Positions 63,501-64,000 of a stretch of DNA of 64,000 nucleotides are shown piece after piece. Every line of letters starts with the position of its first letter. The first letter of the stretch is position 1. The translations under genes were made by a program, and so were the position numbers. The notes under the pieces were generated by a model that saw only the letters and a list, made by a program, of their open reading frames with translations, searched no databases and was not told the DNA's origin. This DNA comes from Progne subis subis (Eukaryota > Chordata > Aves > Passeriformes > Hirundinidae). The stretch is taken from the NCBI GenBank assembly GCA_022316685.1, contig JAKJHU010000612.1:1-64000 (forward strand). The letters are read 5' to 3'.

Positions 63501-63854
63501 ATTTAATTAGTATATTTTACAGGAACATCCAATAGGAGATTCAGTTGCCCCAGGTTACACAGCTGTGGGTAAATCCATTTGAATTAGAACCATGGGCTTC
63601 TTTGCCCTGCTTGTTTTATGACTGATCACACTCTGGTTAAAAACCAAAATGTTCTTCCTGTAGGTTCTTTTCCTGATACTATGACTATATAGTATTTCAG
63701 GAATGTATTTAGAAGCATATTTTTCTAAAATGTAAGAGGAAGGGTAGGAAACATACTACTGTTAATTAAGGATTATAATTATCTAGGTATGTAATAGTAG
63801 TCGAATGGAGTTAATTAAGGATTATCGATTTATAAATATATAATAGTAGTTAAC
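63501..63854. other. AT-rich intergenic with a short direct repeat
   Basis: AT-rich. The block 'gttaattaaggattat' followed later by 'taatagtagt' occurs twice (near 63760 and 63810), a duplicate of about 50 bp next to the LTR at 63855. Confidence 0.5.
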
Positions 63855-64000
63855 TGTTGGAGTCCAGGGCATTCCTTTGGCTGCCCTGGAGGGTCAGGGA
63901 CCTGAAAAGAGGGGGTCTGGGACCCTGGCCCAGAGCCCAGAGGGAAATTGGCTTTGATCTCAGTCCATGGGAAAGGCTTCCTGCACTGCGGGAAGGATTG
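63855..64000 (+). mobile_element. Start of a songbird ERVK-like LTR (cut by the window)
   Basis: Begins TGTTGGAGTCCAGGGCATTC and continues in text I recognise from abundant songbird ERVK LTRs ('ggagggtcagggacctg'). The element extends past 64000. Confidence 0.55.

Noticed and set aside
1..64000. CRISPR arrays, operons, tRNA and rRNA genes
   Set aside because: The evenly spaced repeats found are minisatellites or satellite units, with no conserved short repeats separated by unique spacers. No tRNA cloverleaf or rRNA sequence was recognised by eye.

Overview
The window looks like passerine bird nuclear DNA. It is GC-rich and gene-poor, with many CR1 LINE 3' fragments, LTRs of songbird type, an avian OR14-type (gamma-c) olfactory receptor and a C2H2 zinc-finger gene of a family expanded in songbirds. 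No bacterial, plasmid or CRISPR features are present. The species call rests on recognising these families by eye; no database was searched.

Layout. Positions 311-1242 plus 10854-13144 (arm A) form an inverted duplicate of about 25945-29615 (arm B). Arm A is split by ERV1 (1243-10853), a nearly intact endogenous retrovirus with matching LTRs, a 4-bp target duplication, a tRNA-Arg-like primer site, gag, pro-pol (one internal TGA) and an open env. Arm B lacks ERV1, so it preserves the empty site. Between the arms lie a solo LTR (13163-13892), a zinc-finger gene (14471-16057), a minisatellite made of RFX X-box-like sites (16591-16919), CR1 pieces, a 150-bp tandem repeat (22.1-22.9 kb) and an intact olfactory receptor (24471-25397). 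Just outside arm B is a TATA-driven candidate gene for a small membrane protein (minus strand, from 30148).

31.7-42.0 kb is a block of two decayed minus-strand retroviruses, ERV2 (complete LTR pair, deleted interior) and ERV3 (RNase H to env, no LTR of its own), ending at a further LTR. 42.9-45.2 kb holds two copies of a repeat here called X; a third, inverted, lies at 59.26-60.38 kb. 45.17-48.66 kb is a tandem array with a unit of roughly 350-410 bp carrying a hairpin. 48.66-49.83 kb is the 3' end of another minus-strand retrovirus (ERV5). 49.83-59.24 kb is ERV4, plus strand, decayed, without a 5' LTR but with two cysteine-rich ORFs between pol and env. An olfactory receptor pseudogene (61452-62376, minus) and the start of another LTR (63855 on) close the window.

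The most unusual theme is a small cysteine-rich accessory ORF. It lies upstream of gag in ERV1 and ERV2 with identical cysteine spacing; looser analogues sit between pol and env in ERV3 and ERV4. The viral genes are relics of infection. ERV1 is young; the others are broken many times.
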